Source of the DNA: Eopsaltria australis
Lineage: Eukaryota > Chordata > Aves > Passeriformes > Petroicidae
Reading direction: 5' to 3'
DNA length: 64,000 bases
NCBI GenBank assembly: GCA_034509425.1
Contig: JAVTVJ010000566.1
Span: forward strand, 2,094,953 to 2,158,952
Below, piece by piece: positions 47,501 to 60,500 of this stretch (positions within the stretch are counted from its first letter, which is position 1; each line of letters starts with the position of its first letter). The position numbers and the translations under genes are program-made. The notes under the pieces are model-generated. The model was given only the letters and a program-made list of their open reading frames with translations. It was not told where the DNA came from and did no database searches.

Positions 47501-48908
47501 TAGGAGCTGCTCAGCACCCGACAGTGGCAGCACAGAACAACTGAAGAGAATTAAAGACAATTTCTGTATTTAATTAAGAACCATCCAGGCAGTTGAGAAT
47601 TTCAGAGTACCAGAAGATCAATGGTGAATTTTGGATCTCGTTCTCTGCAAAGAACAACGTGGCCTTTGCAAAGAGAAGAAATAGTTAAATTTAATATAGA
47701 AGAGAAAAAGATGGCTTTTTCATGATTTCTTCATTCAGTCCCAAGAATTATCAATTTTATATAGTTATAGGAACATTATTTTTGTGTATTAAGATTGAGT
47801 TACACAGAAATAAAATCCATTTTTCACAGGAGAAGCAACAAAAGCCAGATCCTGCTGAACCCTACACAGGGTTTTTCCCTGCCTACCTCTAAATACATCT
47901 CCATAAAACCTTCACCTTTGCTGCTTTTACAACCAACTTCTCTCAGTCACATCCTTCACATTCTCAGCTGAACAACAGCAGCTTCCAGGGCTGCTGGGTC
48001 ATTCTGCACAACCTTCCCCGTGGCTGGATGTGAGACAGGGAAATAATCTGGCTGCAGAGTCTCTCACTTGCTGGAGTCCTGAAGCCCATTAAAGCCGTGT
48101 CTCGGGGAGGGAGAACGTTCTCTGCAGAATTCCTCAAAACTCAGAGCAGTTTCTGTGTTGTACCATTAAAATCTGTATTATTATAAAGGTCAAGCCTCAT
48201 TTTAATGCCATGAGCAGGTGGTAAGGTTCACGTTGTGCTCCACACACAGCAGGTCCCTCATTAACACCCCAGCACCCCTCAGCCCTGTGCTAACAAGCCC
48301 AGCCTGGAGCATTCACTATGGCTGGAACAGCTTTTCAAGCACGTGCCCCAAAACTGTACATGAAATATTCTCACTATGCACTGGTTCATTAAAGAAAAAT
48401 AACTGCACTGGTGCCACCATTCAACATCACTGAGTTAATTTTCTGTGGGGTTTTTTTAGATTTAGAGACCACTGTTCCTCCTAATGTGCCTGAACGTGAG
48501 AAATAGTGCTGCAGCAGCTGAAACCTCAACACATAAATACAAACTGTTTGCCTTAAATATGTACTTAGGTTGTTTTCTAGACAATTAAACTTTTCTGAGG
48601 AAAGTATCAGCTGAAGAGAGCAAATATTTGAGTGATGTTCAGTGCAAAAAAATGATGACTAATGGGACAGAATGGTGTAATTTGCAGAGTTGTACTTTAT
48701 AATCATCATTTTGAGCAGAGCAGGGAACAGTGCTGCAAACCACAGGGTACAAACCCAGCATTGCTGCAATCAGCTCCTGCTCCTTCACTGAGATTCTGGA
48801 GCCAACAAGTTTTTAATTTATTCTGCCTATTTGAAAAAAAACCCCACAAAACAACAAAACATATTTCTTATAAGTGCTGTTGTAGGATTTTTAGCCATAA
48901 ATGCACCC
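44530..48908. other. non-coding, no gene seen
   Basis: Single-copy sequence of 4.4 kb. An AT-only stretch lies at about 46165-46215. Open frames up to 139 codons (45130-45549, +) lack domains. No gene or element was recognised. Confidence 0.55.
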
Positions 48909-49087
48909 CTCACAGGGTGGGGAGGCCCTGGTAGATTCTCAGAGCAGCTGTGGCTGCTCCTGGATCCCTGGCAGTGCCCAAGGCCAGGTTGGACATTGGG
49001 GCTTGGAGCAGCCTGGGACAGTGGGAGGTGTCCCTGGGGTGGCACTGGATGGGCTTTGAGGTCCTTCCCACCCAAACCATTCCATGG
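48909..49087 (+). mobile_element. CR1 LINE fragment, 3' end
   Basis: 'ctcacagggtggggaggccc', 'cagctgtggctgctcctgga', 'ccaaggccaggttggacatt' and 'gtgggaggtgtccctggggt', ending 'ccaaaccattccatgga'. Sense orientation and 5' truncated. Long minus-strand frames here (48910-49434) pass through this element and are not genes. Confidence 0.92.
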
Positions 49088-49700
49088 ACGCTGCCTCCAG
49101 CTCTTCCTGCCTCTCTGTCCTGGTTTTTAGCTGGCTTTGGCACAGTCCCCGTGGGAGATGAACCATTTCCAGTGTCAGAACACACTCCCACAGCTCTGGA
49201 GCTGGGAGCAGCCCCCACACCCCTTGGCTTTCCCCTGCCCTGGGAGCTGCCACACCACCCATCCTCAAAGAGCAAATCCCAGGGGGTCCAAAATGTGTCA
49301 TGAGATCTGTTCTGAGATGTGACATCTTCACAAAGAGCTGACACCGCCCCGAGCAGGATGGAGAACACCCCTGGGAGGAGCTTTGCTGCCAGGGACAGGG
49401 CAGCACTGAGGGGAGCTCCTGAGCTGCCCTTCACTGCTGGGAAAGGCTGATTCTCATCCTGTGGGGTGTCCCTGCCTCACACACAAACCCTGCAAGGCTG
49501 CTGGAGCTTTCCAGCGATGCCTTCCTGGGGCTCAGCCCCTTTCCAGAGGCACCCTGGAACCGCAGGACTCAGGAAGCACACGGCTGAAGGGGCATTTCTT
49601 CCCCTTCCCAGGGGTCTTTATCAGGGTCCCATCCATGAGCATCCTCCCCGTGACCATGGGAAGTGACAGCCCAGCCCTCAGTCTGGTGTAAATCCCTTTT
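49088..49700. other. non-coding, no gene seen
   Basis: GC-richer single-copy sequence between the CR1 fragment and the minisatellite. No gene. Confidence 0.55.
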
Positions 49701-50568
49701 GGATTAAAAAATTAGGATTTCTTGAGGATAAAAATGGGAATTTTTGGGATGAAACTTCCCACCTTGCTCCACGTCAGCCTCAGTGCTGAGCTGGCCTTGG
49801 CTGGGCTGGATCCTGGGATTTGGGGTGGGATTGGGATTTTTTGGATAAAATTGGGCATTTCTTACCCAAAAATTGGGACTTTTTTGGAATAAAAACTGGG
49901 ATATTTTGGATAAAGATATGAATTTTGGAGGATAAAAATTAGGATTTTTTTTTTTTTTAGGACAAAAACTGGGATTTTTTTTTTGGAATAAAAACTGGGA
50001 TATTTTGGGATAAAACCAGGAATTGTTGGGATGCAAACTCCCACCTTGCTCCACATTGGCCTTGGTGCTGAGCTGGGCCTTGGCTGAGACAGATCCTGGG
50101 ATTGGGAGTGGGATTGGGGTTTTTTTGGATAAAATGGGCTTTTTGTGGGATGAAAATTGGGATTTTTTGGGATAAAAATAAGAATTTTGGGGGATAAAAA
50201 TTAGGATTTTTTTAAGGACAAAAACTGGGATTTTTTTGGGATAGAAATGGGGATTTTTAGGGATAAAACCTAGGAATTTTTGGGATGCAAATTCCCACCT
50301 TCCTCCACGTTGGCCTCGGTGCTGAGCTGGGCCTTGGCTGGGCTGAATCCTGGGACTGGGGGTGGGATTGGGATTTTTTTGGATAAAATTGGGCATTTTA
50401 TGGGATGAAAACTGGGATATTTTGGGATAAAAACTGGGATATTTTGGGATTAAAAAAAAGAATTTTGAGGGATAAAAATTAGGATTTTTTTAGGACAAAA
50501 ACTGGAATTTTTGGGGGATAAAAATGGGGATTTTTGGGGATAAAACCTGGGTCTTTTGGGATGAAAAT
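49701..50568. repeat. nested minisatellite with three higher-order copies
   Basis: Short units of about 20 bp, GGGATTTTTTGGGATAAAA-like, alternate with a block of about 105 bp beginning 'cccacctt(g/c)ctccac' and containing 'gtgctgagctgg'. That block occurs three times, with copies starting near 49746, 50028 and 50282 (spacings 282 and 254 bp). Each carries a canonical G-quadruplex motif: 49815-49835, 50098-50119 and 50352-50372. The minus strand is open for 230 codons (49704-50396) and gives Pro/Asn/Lys/Phe-rich repeated peptide, but the 254-bp spacing breaks the frame between copies, so I read it as a by-product of a stop-poor repeat. Confidence 0.93.
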
Positions 50569-50570
50569 CA

Positions 50571-50715
50571 GTGATTGAGCAGAGGTCACGGACTTCACAC
50601 AAGATGATGTTATGCAAAGACATTTATTGCGCAGTGAAATATACTAGATATACTTTATATATAGATTTATACTTTATATACCATCACATATACCTGAGTG
50701 GGGCACATCAAACCC
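50571..50715 (-). mobile_element. LTR fragment, related to the 20872 LTR
   Basis: 'ggacttcacacaaga' at about 50590 is identical to a block near the end of the LTR at 20872-21325, and 'ataccatcaca' follows in both. Read on the minus strand, 'gcgcaataaatg' gives an AATAAA just before the shared block, as expected at an LTR 3' end. The segment begins within three bases of the end of the minisatellite. I could not find an outer end with a target duplication, so the right boundary is uncertain. Confidence 0.5.
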
Positions 50716-51292
50716 CAGTGCCCCAATGGGATTGTACAAAACTGAACAGGAACAGGAGCAATTTGTGGTGCCAGGCTGCAAACAGCAAAAAGAGCCTTTA
50801 AAACACCCCTTCCCCCCCACCAGGTGAAGAATCCCTCACTCAGGCAGGCAGCAGGCTGCTCATGCATCATTTAGGAGCCTCATCCAGTTTCCAGCAAATC
50901 AATGAGAAATTCTCCTCCAAACCCTAATGTCAGGTGAGTGGTGCCACTGGTGCTGGGGGCAGGAGGAGCCTGCCAAGGTGAGCTGAGCCACACATTTAAA
51001 GCAAAAGCAGCAAAAACTAAAAATTAAACCAAATAATTCTATAGAATAAACAGAAAAAGTGCTTCCTAGCATTATAGTTTTGTGTTTCGAGTGACTGAGG
51101 GGTTTTTTATAACATTGCAGGACTTCTGGAGAGCAGCAGTGGCACAGCTGAGTGGGGATGCTCAGTGCAGAGATGCTGCTGGCACAGGGCTGAGAATCTC
51201 CAGGGAATCTGGCAAAAAGGCAAAGATGCTTGTGCCACCCAGATCACACCAGGCTCAGCCTCAGCCATCAGGGTTTTGCTGCTTTTTCGAAT
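50716..51292. other. non-coding, no gene seen
   Basis: Single-copy sequence, possibly including more of the LTR fragment at the left. Nothing else was recognised. Confidence 0.5.
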
Positions 51293-51496
51293 TAAAAACA
51301 AATGAACAAAACCAAATGAACAAACAAACAGAACCCCCCAAACAAACAAAACCCCAAAAAACAAACAAAATCCCAAAAAATGAACAAAAACCCCCAAAAA
51401 ACCAACCAACAAAAAACCAACCAACCAACCAACCAACCAACCAAAAAAACAAAACAAAACAAAAAAAACCAAAAAAACCCCCAAAACCCTCAAAAC
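51293..51496. repeat. A/C-rich low-complexity tract with (CCAA)n
   Basis: About 200 bp of A-runs with C-clusters, including about six CCAA units near 51417-51444. It resembles the array at 20061-20414 but is far less regular. Open frames through it on both strands (Lys/Pro/Thr- or Phe/Val/Gly-rich) are artefacts. Confidence 0.92.
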
Positions 51497-54314
51497 TGAC
51501 ACACTAACAAAGCGAAGAAAAAGAGCAAGGAGAAAACCTAAGTCAGAAGCCTTTTTATCCCAGTTACAGCATTAATTTGAAGGAGGGGAATGAGGAGGAA
51601 GGGGAACAGAAGCATTTCCTGGCACATGAAGTGGCTGCTTTGTGCCAAGCAGAGTTCTGCCTTCCCACTGCACTGCCCAGGCTCTCAGAGCTGCCCCTGC
51701 ACCCCCAGATCCTGCCCTGGACTCCAGCATTCACCAGAACTCAGCCAATTTGACTCACCAGGCTTCCTGCAGGGCAGTCAGCTTTGATAACGTATTTTAA
51801 AGGCTCAGAAAGGAGAAAATTCCACTTAGGGCACTTTTCCTTCTCCTGGCTGGGGACACCAGCCCTGTTTCTCTGGCAGGGATTGGTTTTTAAGGACCAG
51901 TGCCAGGTTGGGACTTCAAAAGGACCATCTCAGACACATCTGTGGAGTAACCTCAGAGTAAGCCCACACTTGCTTGAGCAAATCAGCCCTCAGATCCCTC
52001 AAATATTTCAATGCCTTCCTGGATGTGGGTTTCTCAGAAGCCCGAGGAAATCAAATCCTTCAGGAGCACGTCAGCTCTGCGCTCCTCCAGCGTTTGGCTC
52101 GTGAAGCAGGAGATGCTTGGCCTAATTCCACTTTTACACCATCCCATCCCACATCTCATTTGCACAAGCTCTCACCAGGGCTTGAAAAATTCCATCAAAG
52201 AGAAAGATGCGCAGTGTTTCACATATTAATTTGTGTGTTAAAGTGGGAGATGAAGCCCTTTGTGCCTCGTGGCTTGACTGAAAGCAAGGGAAGTTTCTGC
52301 CACGCTGGCAATTAACTGCTCCTTTCCAAAAGCAGCAACAAGTCCTGCCCAGCATCTCCCAGTGTTTTCCACCTCACCAATCCAACCACAGGCACAGATG
52401 TGGCACTGAGCTCACTTTTGTGATGGTACAGTGTCTTTAAAGAGAAATGCATTTCAGGTAATCAGGGTTGCACTAAATTTTATCCATCAGCTCTCTCAGT
52501 GAGCAGCTTCCTCCTTGCAGGAGCGCTCATCCCAGCCAGGATGGGGAGGGGATTATCTGGAACAGGTAAATCAGCTCTTCCAGACCCCCTGAGCTCCTCC
52601 AAACCAGACAAAAACCCACCCAAGTGGTCTCTGACCACCTCTGCAAGGCCTTGGAGTAAACCCACAATTTGTGTGCAGGATCTCTGCATGGACACTCAGC
52701 ACAAAGCACTGCATATTCTGCTGTAAATTCAAGTTCACTGCACATGTCTGAACAGCTCTGGGAAAAGAAGGAGGTGGAGCAGGCCCACCTGGACAGGTAA
52801 AAACCAGCAAACAAGGGAGACATTCCCTAAGGGCAACACTGATTTTCTTGTGTTCCCAGAAAGAAAAGGGAATTTCAGCAGCCAGCAGCCTGTGAATGTA
52901 CCTGGAAATTGCATCCCCATCAGAAGGAAAATTACTTCTAAGCTTATTTCTTAAATACAGTGCAGATTGAGGTGTTGGCCACATTTTTTACTGTTATACA
53001 CAATGGAAAGATTCCTGCAAACCCTATTAGAAGTGTTTACCCAGTTTTTATTGCTTTAAAATATGATTTAAACAAAAGCAACAGAGAAAATTGAAAGGTT
53101 ATTGAAGACACCTGAGTCTTGACTACGTTTGCTTACACAATTTCTGGCGTACTTTCATTTTCTTAATCTTATTGAAACTACAGTAAACACATTTCAGGTA
53201 ACAGCTTTTCCTATGGAATTACAGCTGTTCCTTCACTTCAAAAAACAGGACCTTTGGATATAATTTAAGACATTATTACTGGCATTCGTGCATTCATAAT
53301 GAAAGTGATAACATTAAGATTTAAAATTTTCATTCTGCTGTTTACTGGCTGTTCCCCATGACTAATAACTTCTATTTTCTACATAAAGAACAGCAACTTT
53401 TGGGCTCTTCATGCACCGTGCTCAGCTTCAGGATCATGAACGTGATTTCTTGAAAAGAAAAATACAAAAAAAAAAACCCCAACCCATCAGTATTCCCACC
53501 ACGGGAATATGAAAGAAATAAAGAACTTTTTGAGACAGATTGGGAACCTTAATGAGTTGAGATAAAAATATGTTATTCATCTAGTTCTGTAAGGAGCTGC
53601 CTCAAGCACCAAAACCATCCAGCCCCCCTGATGACAGGACATCATTCCCAAATTCCAGCCCACCTCCCATGGCTACAACAGCAATTCCTTCCTTCCACTT
53701 TGCAGAAAATGGGACAGAGCAGGGGGAAAGGGCTGGTACAGGCAGTACAAAATGACATTAAAAGCCACTTCACATATTCCAGCATCTACTCAGCATTTCC
53801 AAGTGGGAACTGCTCTGTTGTGGTGCTTTCAGATTGCACTTTTCAAAGCAGCAGATCTGTATTTCCACAAGCAGGAGCTTGCACTGAGCCAGGTTCTTCA
53901 CCAAGGTACAAATCCATTTCCCCCCCCCAAATCCAGTTATGCAACAGGACACCAACAGCAGCATCATCAGCCTTAGCGACTTAGCAGAGATCTCGGGATT
54001 GTGAGATGAGAATTAATTATTCACAAACAAGTCCTCGTTAACTAAAGCCATTATTACCCACTTACACTGGAGAGCTGGGCTTTAATAAGCAGTGTAAGCA
54101 ATGCAAATGGAAAATTACTCAGAGACAGCTCCACTCTGAGAGCTGCTCCCAGAGCCAGCCCAGCTCCTGGCAGGACACACATCAAGGGAGGTTTTCCCAA
54201 ATCCACCCCAGAGAGGGCTGCAAGGGCAATTCCATAACAGGGATTTCTCACTCCATGGAAAATCAGAACAAGCTCTGCCCATTAAAATAATTTACAAGAA
54301 TCTCAAATCTCTGT
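51497..54314. other. non-coding, no gene seen
   Basis: Single-copy sequence. Open frames up to 137 codons (52571-52984, -) without domains. 53000-53420 is AT-rich. A C-run of eight or nine lies near 53921. Confidence 0.55.
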
Positions 54315-54416
54315 GCCCTGAGCAAGCTGGTCCAGGGCAGGTGTCCCTGCCCATGGCAGAGGGGCTGTAAGGAGATGAGCTGTGATCCCAAACCAGTCTG
54401 GGATTACAACCCAGCA
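54315..54416 (+). mobile_element. degraded CR1 3' tail
   Basis: 'ctgagcaagctggtccaggg', 'caggtgtccctgcccatggc', 'agaggggctgtaaggagatg' and 'tgatcccaaaccagtctggg' follow the CR1 sense ending in order, with many substitutions. It is older than the other copies. Confidence 0.7.
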
Positions 54417-55017
54417 AACAGTTCCTAAGCAAGAAATGCTCCTTTAATGATTTCTGAATATCAGTGGTTAATATTCATTCCAAATCTCCAATATCTCACG
54501 ACTGCCAGCTTCAAAATTCGTTGTTATTGGTAAGCAGCTATGACACAAAGCATGCAGCCACAGGGACAATTCCAGTGCTGGATAACCCCCTTTCCATGGC
54601 ACACAGAGCCAGCATTGTTTCATTATTCATCAGAAGGTGCTGAGGAACATGGGCTGTGATATTTGATCAAGCAGCAAGCTTCTAAAAATATTTCCAGTTC
54701 TATTTATTGGGCAATTGCTTCTATTTTTTCCCCTTTGCATAAAGCACTTGCACGGCAAGGTGCAACACAACCCTGCAGCCGGTGGCACAAACATGCCAAG
54801 GAGGGAGAAAAAGCTCAGAGCAAGCTTTTATGTGGCAGAAATCCCACAACCTTAAATAGGGAAAGGAACTTTTTATCCAAATATATTCCCTAGGAAAAGA
54901 AGAAAGGGAGATTCTCTGCCCTGCTCACCACAACCCTTACTGATGTTCTCCCTTCCCACGGCTCACCAGGCCCTGGAAGGGCCATCCCCAGCAAAAGGAT
55001 GGAATTTTGAAATGCAG
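54417..55017. other. non-coding, no gene seen
   Basis: Single-copy sequence between two CR1 remnants. Confidence 0.6.
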
Positions 55018-55108
55018 GATCACAGGAGATCCTGAAAAGGACCCACAGGGATCACTGAGTGCAGCTCCTGGCCCTGCACAGGCCCATCCCAAGAGCCCCA
55101 GCACTAAT
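55018..55108 (-). mobile_element. short CR1 3' end, reversed
   Basis: 'gatcctgaaaaggacccaca', 'gggatcactgagtgcagctc' and 'ctggccctgcacaggcccat' correspond to the complement of the tail seen at 44415 and 63784. About 90 bp remains. Confidence 0.83.
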
Positions 55109-57307
55109 TAGGACATTAATTAACTTAAGGCACAACTTCCAGCAGGGCAATACAGGCACTCCATGGCTTGGGCTGATCCTCTGTTCAAGCAGCACTTTGA
55201 AAACGGGAGCTGGCAGGCTGAAAGGAACTGCATTCATTCCTGGAGGTGTTTTAATCTAATTAAGAGTCTGAAGAGTCACCCCTGTGTGTTTTGTGACAGC
55301 ACTTTGGGATGCCAGTTAGGGAAGGCACACAGGAGAAACTGATTCATGAGCACAGGCATGGAAAAGAGATGGAAAAGAGATGGAAAAGTTGCACCTCCAG
55401 CCTTCAGTAAGACCAGAAGGAAATCAGGCAGTGACCAGGATAGATCTGTTACCTGCCAGCAGCTCTTTCAGACCCCTGAGAGAGGTTTCTGAAATCCTCA
55501 AAGCATTAGTAACACACTGCCTTGAGCCAAGTCAGAGAAGAAGGAGGGCTCACATTGTACTCCAGCTTAGCTCCCAAAATAAAGAGAAAAGGCAGCACAA
55601 CACTACTGATAAACCATCCTGCTGCACCTCCAAAGCACCCCTGCTTCCCAAAAACCACCCACAGTCAGCCAGGGGAACTCACAGCGAGCAGCCAGGAGTG
55701 GTTTAACACAAGAGTCCTAAAAGCCAGACGTGACAAAACCTGATCAACAAGACCAAGCTTGGCTCCTGCCCCAGCACAGGTGCTGGGTATTCCTAATACC
55801 AAACCATCAGAAAAACCAGAGACCACTGCAAACACAGAGAGGAGCAGTCAGGGCAGGTTTTCAGCCTGGACATGCAGATGATCCCTCAGAACTAATCACA
55901 GGAACAGGCACTGAAAAGGGACAATGAGCTTCCAGGTAAGGTACTGCAAGGGGGAAGAGGCATTTTATACAATGGTATTACAATTCAGTAATAAATAGAG
56001 ATTATTTTAGTATCTAATAACTTATAGGACATATATTTATATATTTAACATACATATGTTAAGCACATCTAACCCAGCTAAAGCTGTGCACTCCTAGGTA
56101 TTCATCTGATGATCCCAGGGATTTGTTTTTGAAAAGATTTCCTTAGGGACCTACAAATCCCTTCATTTTTAGGTTAATGCCACCTCCCTCTTGGTTGCAG
56201 ACACCCAGAGCTGCTTGCACGTGGCCGTCTGAGCCTCCACAGACACTTGGAAGGTGCTTAATTTTTACTTCATGTTTATATCTAATGAGAAATAGGGAAA
56301 AGCAAGAATAGAAAGAATAAGACACTTCAAAGAAATAAATTCTGGCTTGGTTTTCAGACAGTTCCTGAAGTTGTTCCTAAGCCAGTTTAAAGCACATGAA
56401 GTGGCAGTGAATGAATTTTTGCTGCACGGTGCCTTTTTAAGAGTGAAGAACATCCATTATGAAACTATAAAAAGCAGCAATAACAAACTGTGCCGTGTTT
56501 ATCTCGTCACTTGACATATCAAAATACCCACTTAGTGTCAGCACAACAGACAAAAGTGTCTACAAAAGCACAATTTTGCTCTGTGCTAGGAATGCTTGCC
56601 CTTATTTCAATGGCAAGTCCCACTAACAGCAAAGACTCTTAATTGTGTGCTCTTTCTGAGTATTTGTTACCCTGCAGCCCTTCCTTCCCGTAATGAGAAG
56701 AAAGGTGAGATGTGAAGGGGATTTAAGTGCAGTTCAGTAAATATTTGGCAACAGGCTGCTGTTGCTGATGCATTAAACATCATCACTTCACACCACAGCT
56801 CCTCTGAGACTGGGCAGAACTGTCGAGGGACACACTCAGGAAGGGAATTCCTAATGAGCAACTGCATTCCAGCCTTCACATCCATCTGCTTTCATTAACC
56901 TTACAAAGGAGATGATTTATTCATCATAAAGATATTAAAATGCACTAAGCCTTCTCTTATCTCGTGGTATTTGTCATTGTTTTGTACAGAAAATGGCACT
57001 TAGGAGGCTGTTTGAAGTCCCTGTCACTTCTTTTTAATTGCTGTTTGCATTTAATTGGCTCCTAGGGGAGAGACTCAAAGGGATTGTGGCTGAACCAGGG
57101 CTCTGAGAGGGCACAGGTCTCACCCCAACAACTGACAGGTGAAATCCCACCTTCCCTCTCCCCTTCCCTTGTGCCTGGTTACCTCCAGCACCTCCGGAGC
57201 TGGGTCACAGAGCTCCCCTTCCTCAGGAATACCAGGACAAAATTCCTGACAGAATTTCCTGGTTAAGGTCAGGCAAGATTAGCTAAAACCAGCTCACCAC
57301 AACTTTG
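55109..57307. other. non-coding, no gene seen
   Basis: Single-copy sequence. A three-copy repeat of 'atggaaaagag' lies at 55358-55388, and an AT-only stretch near 56020-56065 (tatatttatatatt). No gene. Confidence 0.55.
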
Positions 57308-57560
57308 AATCACAGAGTGATTTGAGAAGGGAGGGACATTAAAGCTCATGTTGTTGCATTTTGCTCAGGCTGTTCCAAGCCCCATCCATCCTGGCCTTGG
57401 ACACTTCCAGGGATCCAGGGGCAGCCACAGCTTCTCTGGGAATCTGTGCCAGGGCCTCCCCACCCTCCCAGGGAACAATTTCTCCCCAATATCCCATCTA
57501 AATCTCTCCTCTTTCAGCTTAAAGCCATCCCCCCTTGTCCTAACCATATTCTGTGTGACA
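57308..57560 (-). mobile_element. CR1 LINE fragment, 3' end
   Basis: Reversed CR1: 'aatcacagagtgatttgaga', 'agggagggacattaaagctc', 'ggccttggacacttccaggg', 'cagccacagcttctctggga', 'ttctccccaatatcccatct' and 'taaagccatccccccttgtc'. It extends about 250 bp from the element's end and resembles the 1426 copy. Confidence 0.92.
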
Positions 57561-60500
57561 GAGCTGATCTGGAAGCCACCTGAGGTCACCTGGTTATCAA
57601 TAGTCATCAATGCCAGGTTGATAATTTCCTGCCAATTTGCTTTTTTCTAAGCGTTTTTCCATCTCCTCACCACGGACACCCTGCACTATTTCACGCTCTG
57701 CTTCTCCCTGTAAGTACAGGCACCTTTCATTATCACAGATATCGAGGTAATAGGATGCTGATATTTTCTGCTATCTTCTTCCCAAATATTAGCCCTGTAA
57801 AATATCTCTTCTGCAGACCTGGCTTCAAAATCCTATTCATTTAATGTGCACACATACACACGAAATCAGTGTTCACCTTTTCTTCCTAATTCAAAGTATT
57901 TTCTGTTTTGTCCAGCTTTTCTGCTTACTGCAGCCTCAATTTAATCACTTGGTTAAATTATTGATCAATCAGCTGAATCACAGATATTTTGCAGCACAGG
58001 ACTCTCCCAACAGGATATTCCCAGTACTCCAGGGCAGAGCAAATCTTCAAGTGATTCCTTAATAGCTTTTTGGATTCAGCTGTGAGTTCAGGGACAGAGA
58101 AAAAATAAATTGGAAAGAATATTGGAATTCTCGCCCCGTTGCTGTTCTGGTGGAGCTGTGGAACTGCTTATCCCTCCCTGCCCTTCACACTGCTCTGCCA
58201 CCTCTTTTCTGTCCCCAATTTTCAACCCCAGCCTCTCCAACCTACCAAAGCCCAGAGGATGTGGAAAAATGTTTTGAAATTATTGGAAATTCCGTGGCTT
58301 TGAAGCAATTACACTTGAAAGGAGGAGAGAGGAAGGGCTACAAACATCAATTGTTTCAAAATCACCGTCCTAAAAATCAGCTGCACTCTCCTTTCACAGC
58401 CAGCTCATCCCAAGTGCCCAAAGCAATAAGGAGCCTCAAGATCCTTTGGTTCTGATAGCAAGAGGTTACCCCAACTATGGTGCTAAAGCTTTTTTCCTAA
58501 TTAAAAAAAAAAAACAACCAGAAGCCAACAACAAATCAACCCCCAGACAAGCAGCACAAATCTGTTCTAACAGATCTCCAGGGAGAATCTTCCCCTGACA
58601 CTGTGCTCCCACCTCCAGGGAGCTGCAGGAACAAAAACCCCAAATATCTGGTATTTCCAGCTATTATGGACTCCCTGGGGTAATACTGGTGCTTTTCTAC
58701 CCTTCAAGGTGGTACAAGGGATTTTTAATCCAGACCCATCCCCATGAACCACCCTACATCCCCAAGCAGCTCATTCCAACTCCATTAGTGGCACCCCCAA
58801 TTCTTCCTTCAGCTTTTCACAGTAATAAAGACACAAAAAACCAATTTCTTGAGCTGGTGTGGGTTTTTTTCTTTCCATTTCTCCAACTTTTCGAATCAAT
58901 ACTTTCTCTCAAGGAGAACAGCTGTTAAAAGTGTGAGTGTTGAGCTCTGTCTGCCTGTGAGGTGTTCTCCTGAACAGAGAATTTCTGGGTGTTTGGCTGA
59001 TGGTCACTGCCAGAGCTTTTCACATTTGCAAGTGCAAGACAAAGTGAACAAAGCCCAACAAAAAACCATTCTGTTTTCAATAGAAATTACTGAATAAGGT
59101 GGTACAACAACACTTTAAAGAAATATTCTAAATCTGGAAACCTAAAAATATCTCTCTGCTCTAAAAAGGCTCAACCACTCAAACCCTTCTGCTTTCATTT
59201 CCTGGTGTTCCAAAAAGCAGATCCACATCCCACCATCTCCCAACACCCCAATTTCCAACTGGATTTTTACCAGCAGTTCATTTAAGCAGGGCTTAAGTGC
59301 ACATTAAGTTTTAATGTGAGAGGTGCTGTGTGTGCACAGCAACTGAAGGGTAATGGCTCTTTAATTCCATTTTTTAAACTTGTGCCTCCCCAAAAATGAG
59401 CAAAAATGAGAAGCTTCTGTTTGCTAATGAGAATTACTGACAGCTGTACGGGATCCCCATGGCTCGGACAGATGTTTGTCTGTGATCTCCATCAGACAGG
59501 CAGGGGTTCATCTGCTTTTTCAGTGCTTCAGGAAAACAAAGATGCTCCAGCCAGAGATCCCACATCACTTGGAGAATTTGCAGAAGGAACGATGAGTTTA
59601 CTTGGAAATAGCCCATGGAGGTCAGTGCTCACTGTCCACTGCTCAGTTCTCACATTTAAGAAGAAATTTCCTGCACCACTATTAGGAGAAAGGAGGACAA
59701 AGCAAGAGCTCAGGGTTTATCTGGCAGGAGCCAGAAATTCAGACTCCTCTTTTGCAGATCTGGTTAAGGGCACTTCTTTTCTACCTGCATAATTTTATTC
59801 CCTGATATTGCCCACTTGTAGCTGGCACTGAGAAAAGACAAGCTTCAGGAATCACATTGTCCTTTGTGAATAAAGAACCTGTAATTAATTTACAGTCTTA
59901 TTGTACCTTTCCACCCTCCTCCTATTGTTAATTATCCACTGCCTAATAGCCTCCTACATCCTTTCAAGGAGTAGATATCAATTTTGCCACTGGCTAAGTG
60001 CAAAAAAAAATTAAGAAATAATCAGCTTTTATGATTCTCATCTAATCCTACACCTTTAGGATTGACCTGTTCTGGCTGGGAAACAGCGCCAGGATGTTTG
60101 GCCTCCGAGTGATAATTAAAAAGCTCATTACTGAACCCCATTAAAGACCTCCATAAAAGCCTCAGGAGTGGCTGAGGTGAGTGGTGAGGGAGGGCAGTGC
60201 TGGGGAGGACTCCAAGGCCAAACTCGTGTTTGTGTGGGAGCACTCCCCTGTTTAATGCTGTAAATGAGGAGCTGATCCCACCCAACCTCACAGGAATGGG
60301 CTGTGGGATTTGGGGTGTTATTTCAGGTTAGAGTTTCAATGGTGTAAGATAAATTAGAAGTGGGGTCACTCTTGGAGGGCAAAAAGTAAAGAAGGACTCA
60401 CTGGGCATGGTCTGAGAAGGGTTCAGGACTCAGCAGCACTAAAATTTAAACATATCTAGGAAATCTCTGCATTCAAACACTGCCAGCTGAGAGGCTGAAG

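Noticed and set aside
48910..49434. Minus-strand frames of 155-174 codons
   Set aside because: They run through the antisense of a CR1 tail, which is often open by composition.
49704..50396. 230-codon minus-strand open frame with repeated peptides
   Set aside because: Falls wholly in the minisatellite. Copies fall in partly different frames, and composition (Pro/Asn/Lys/Phe) reflects the repeat.
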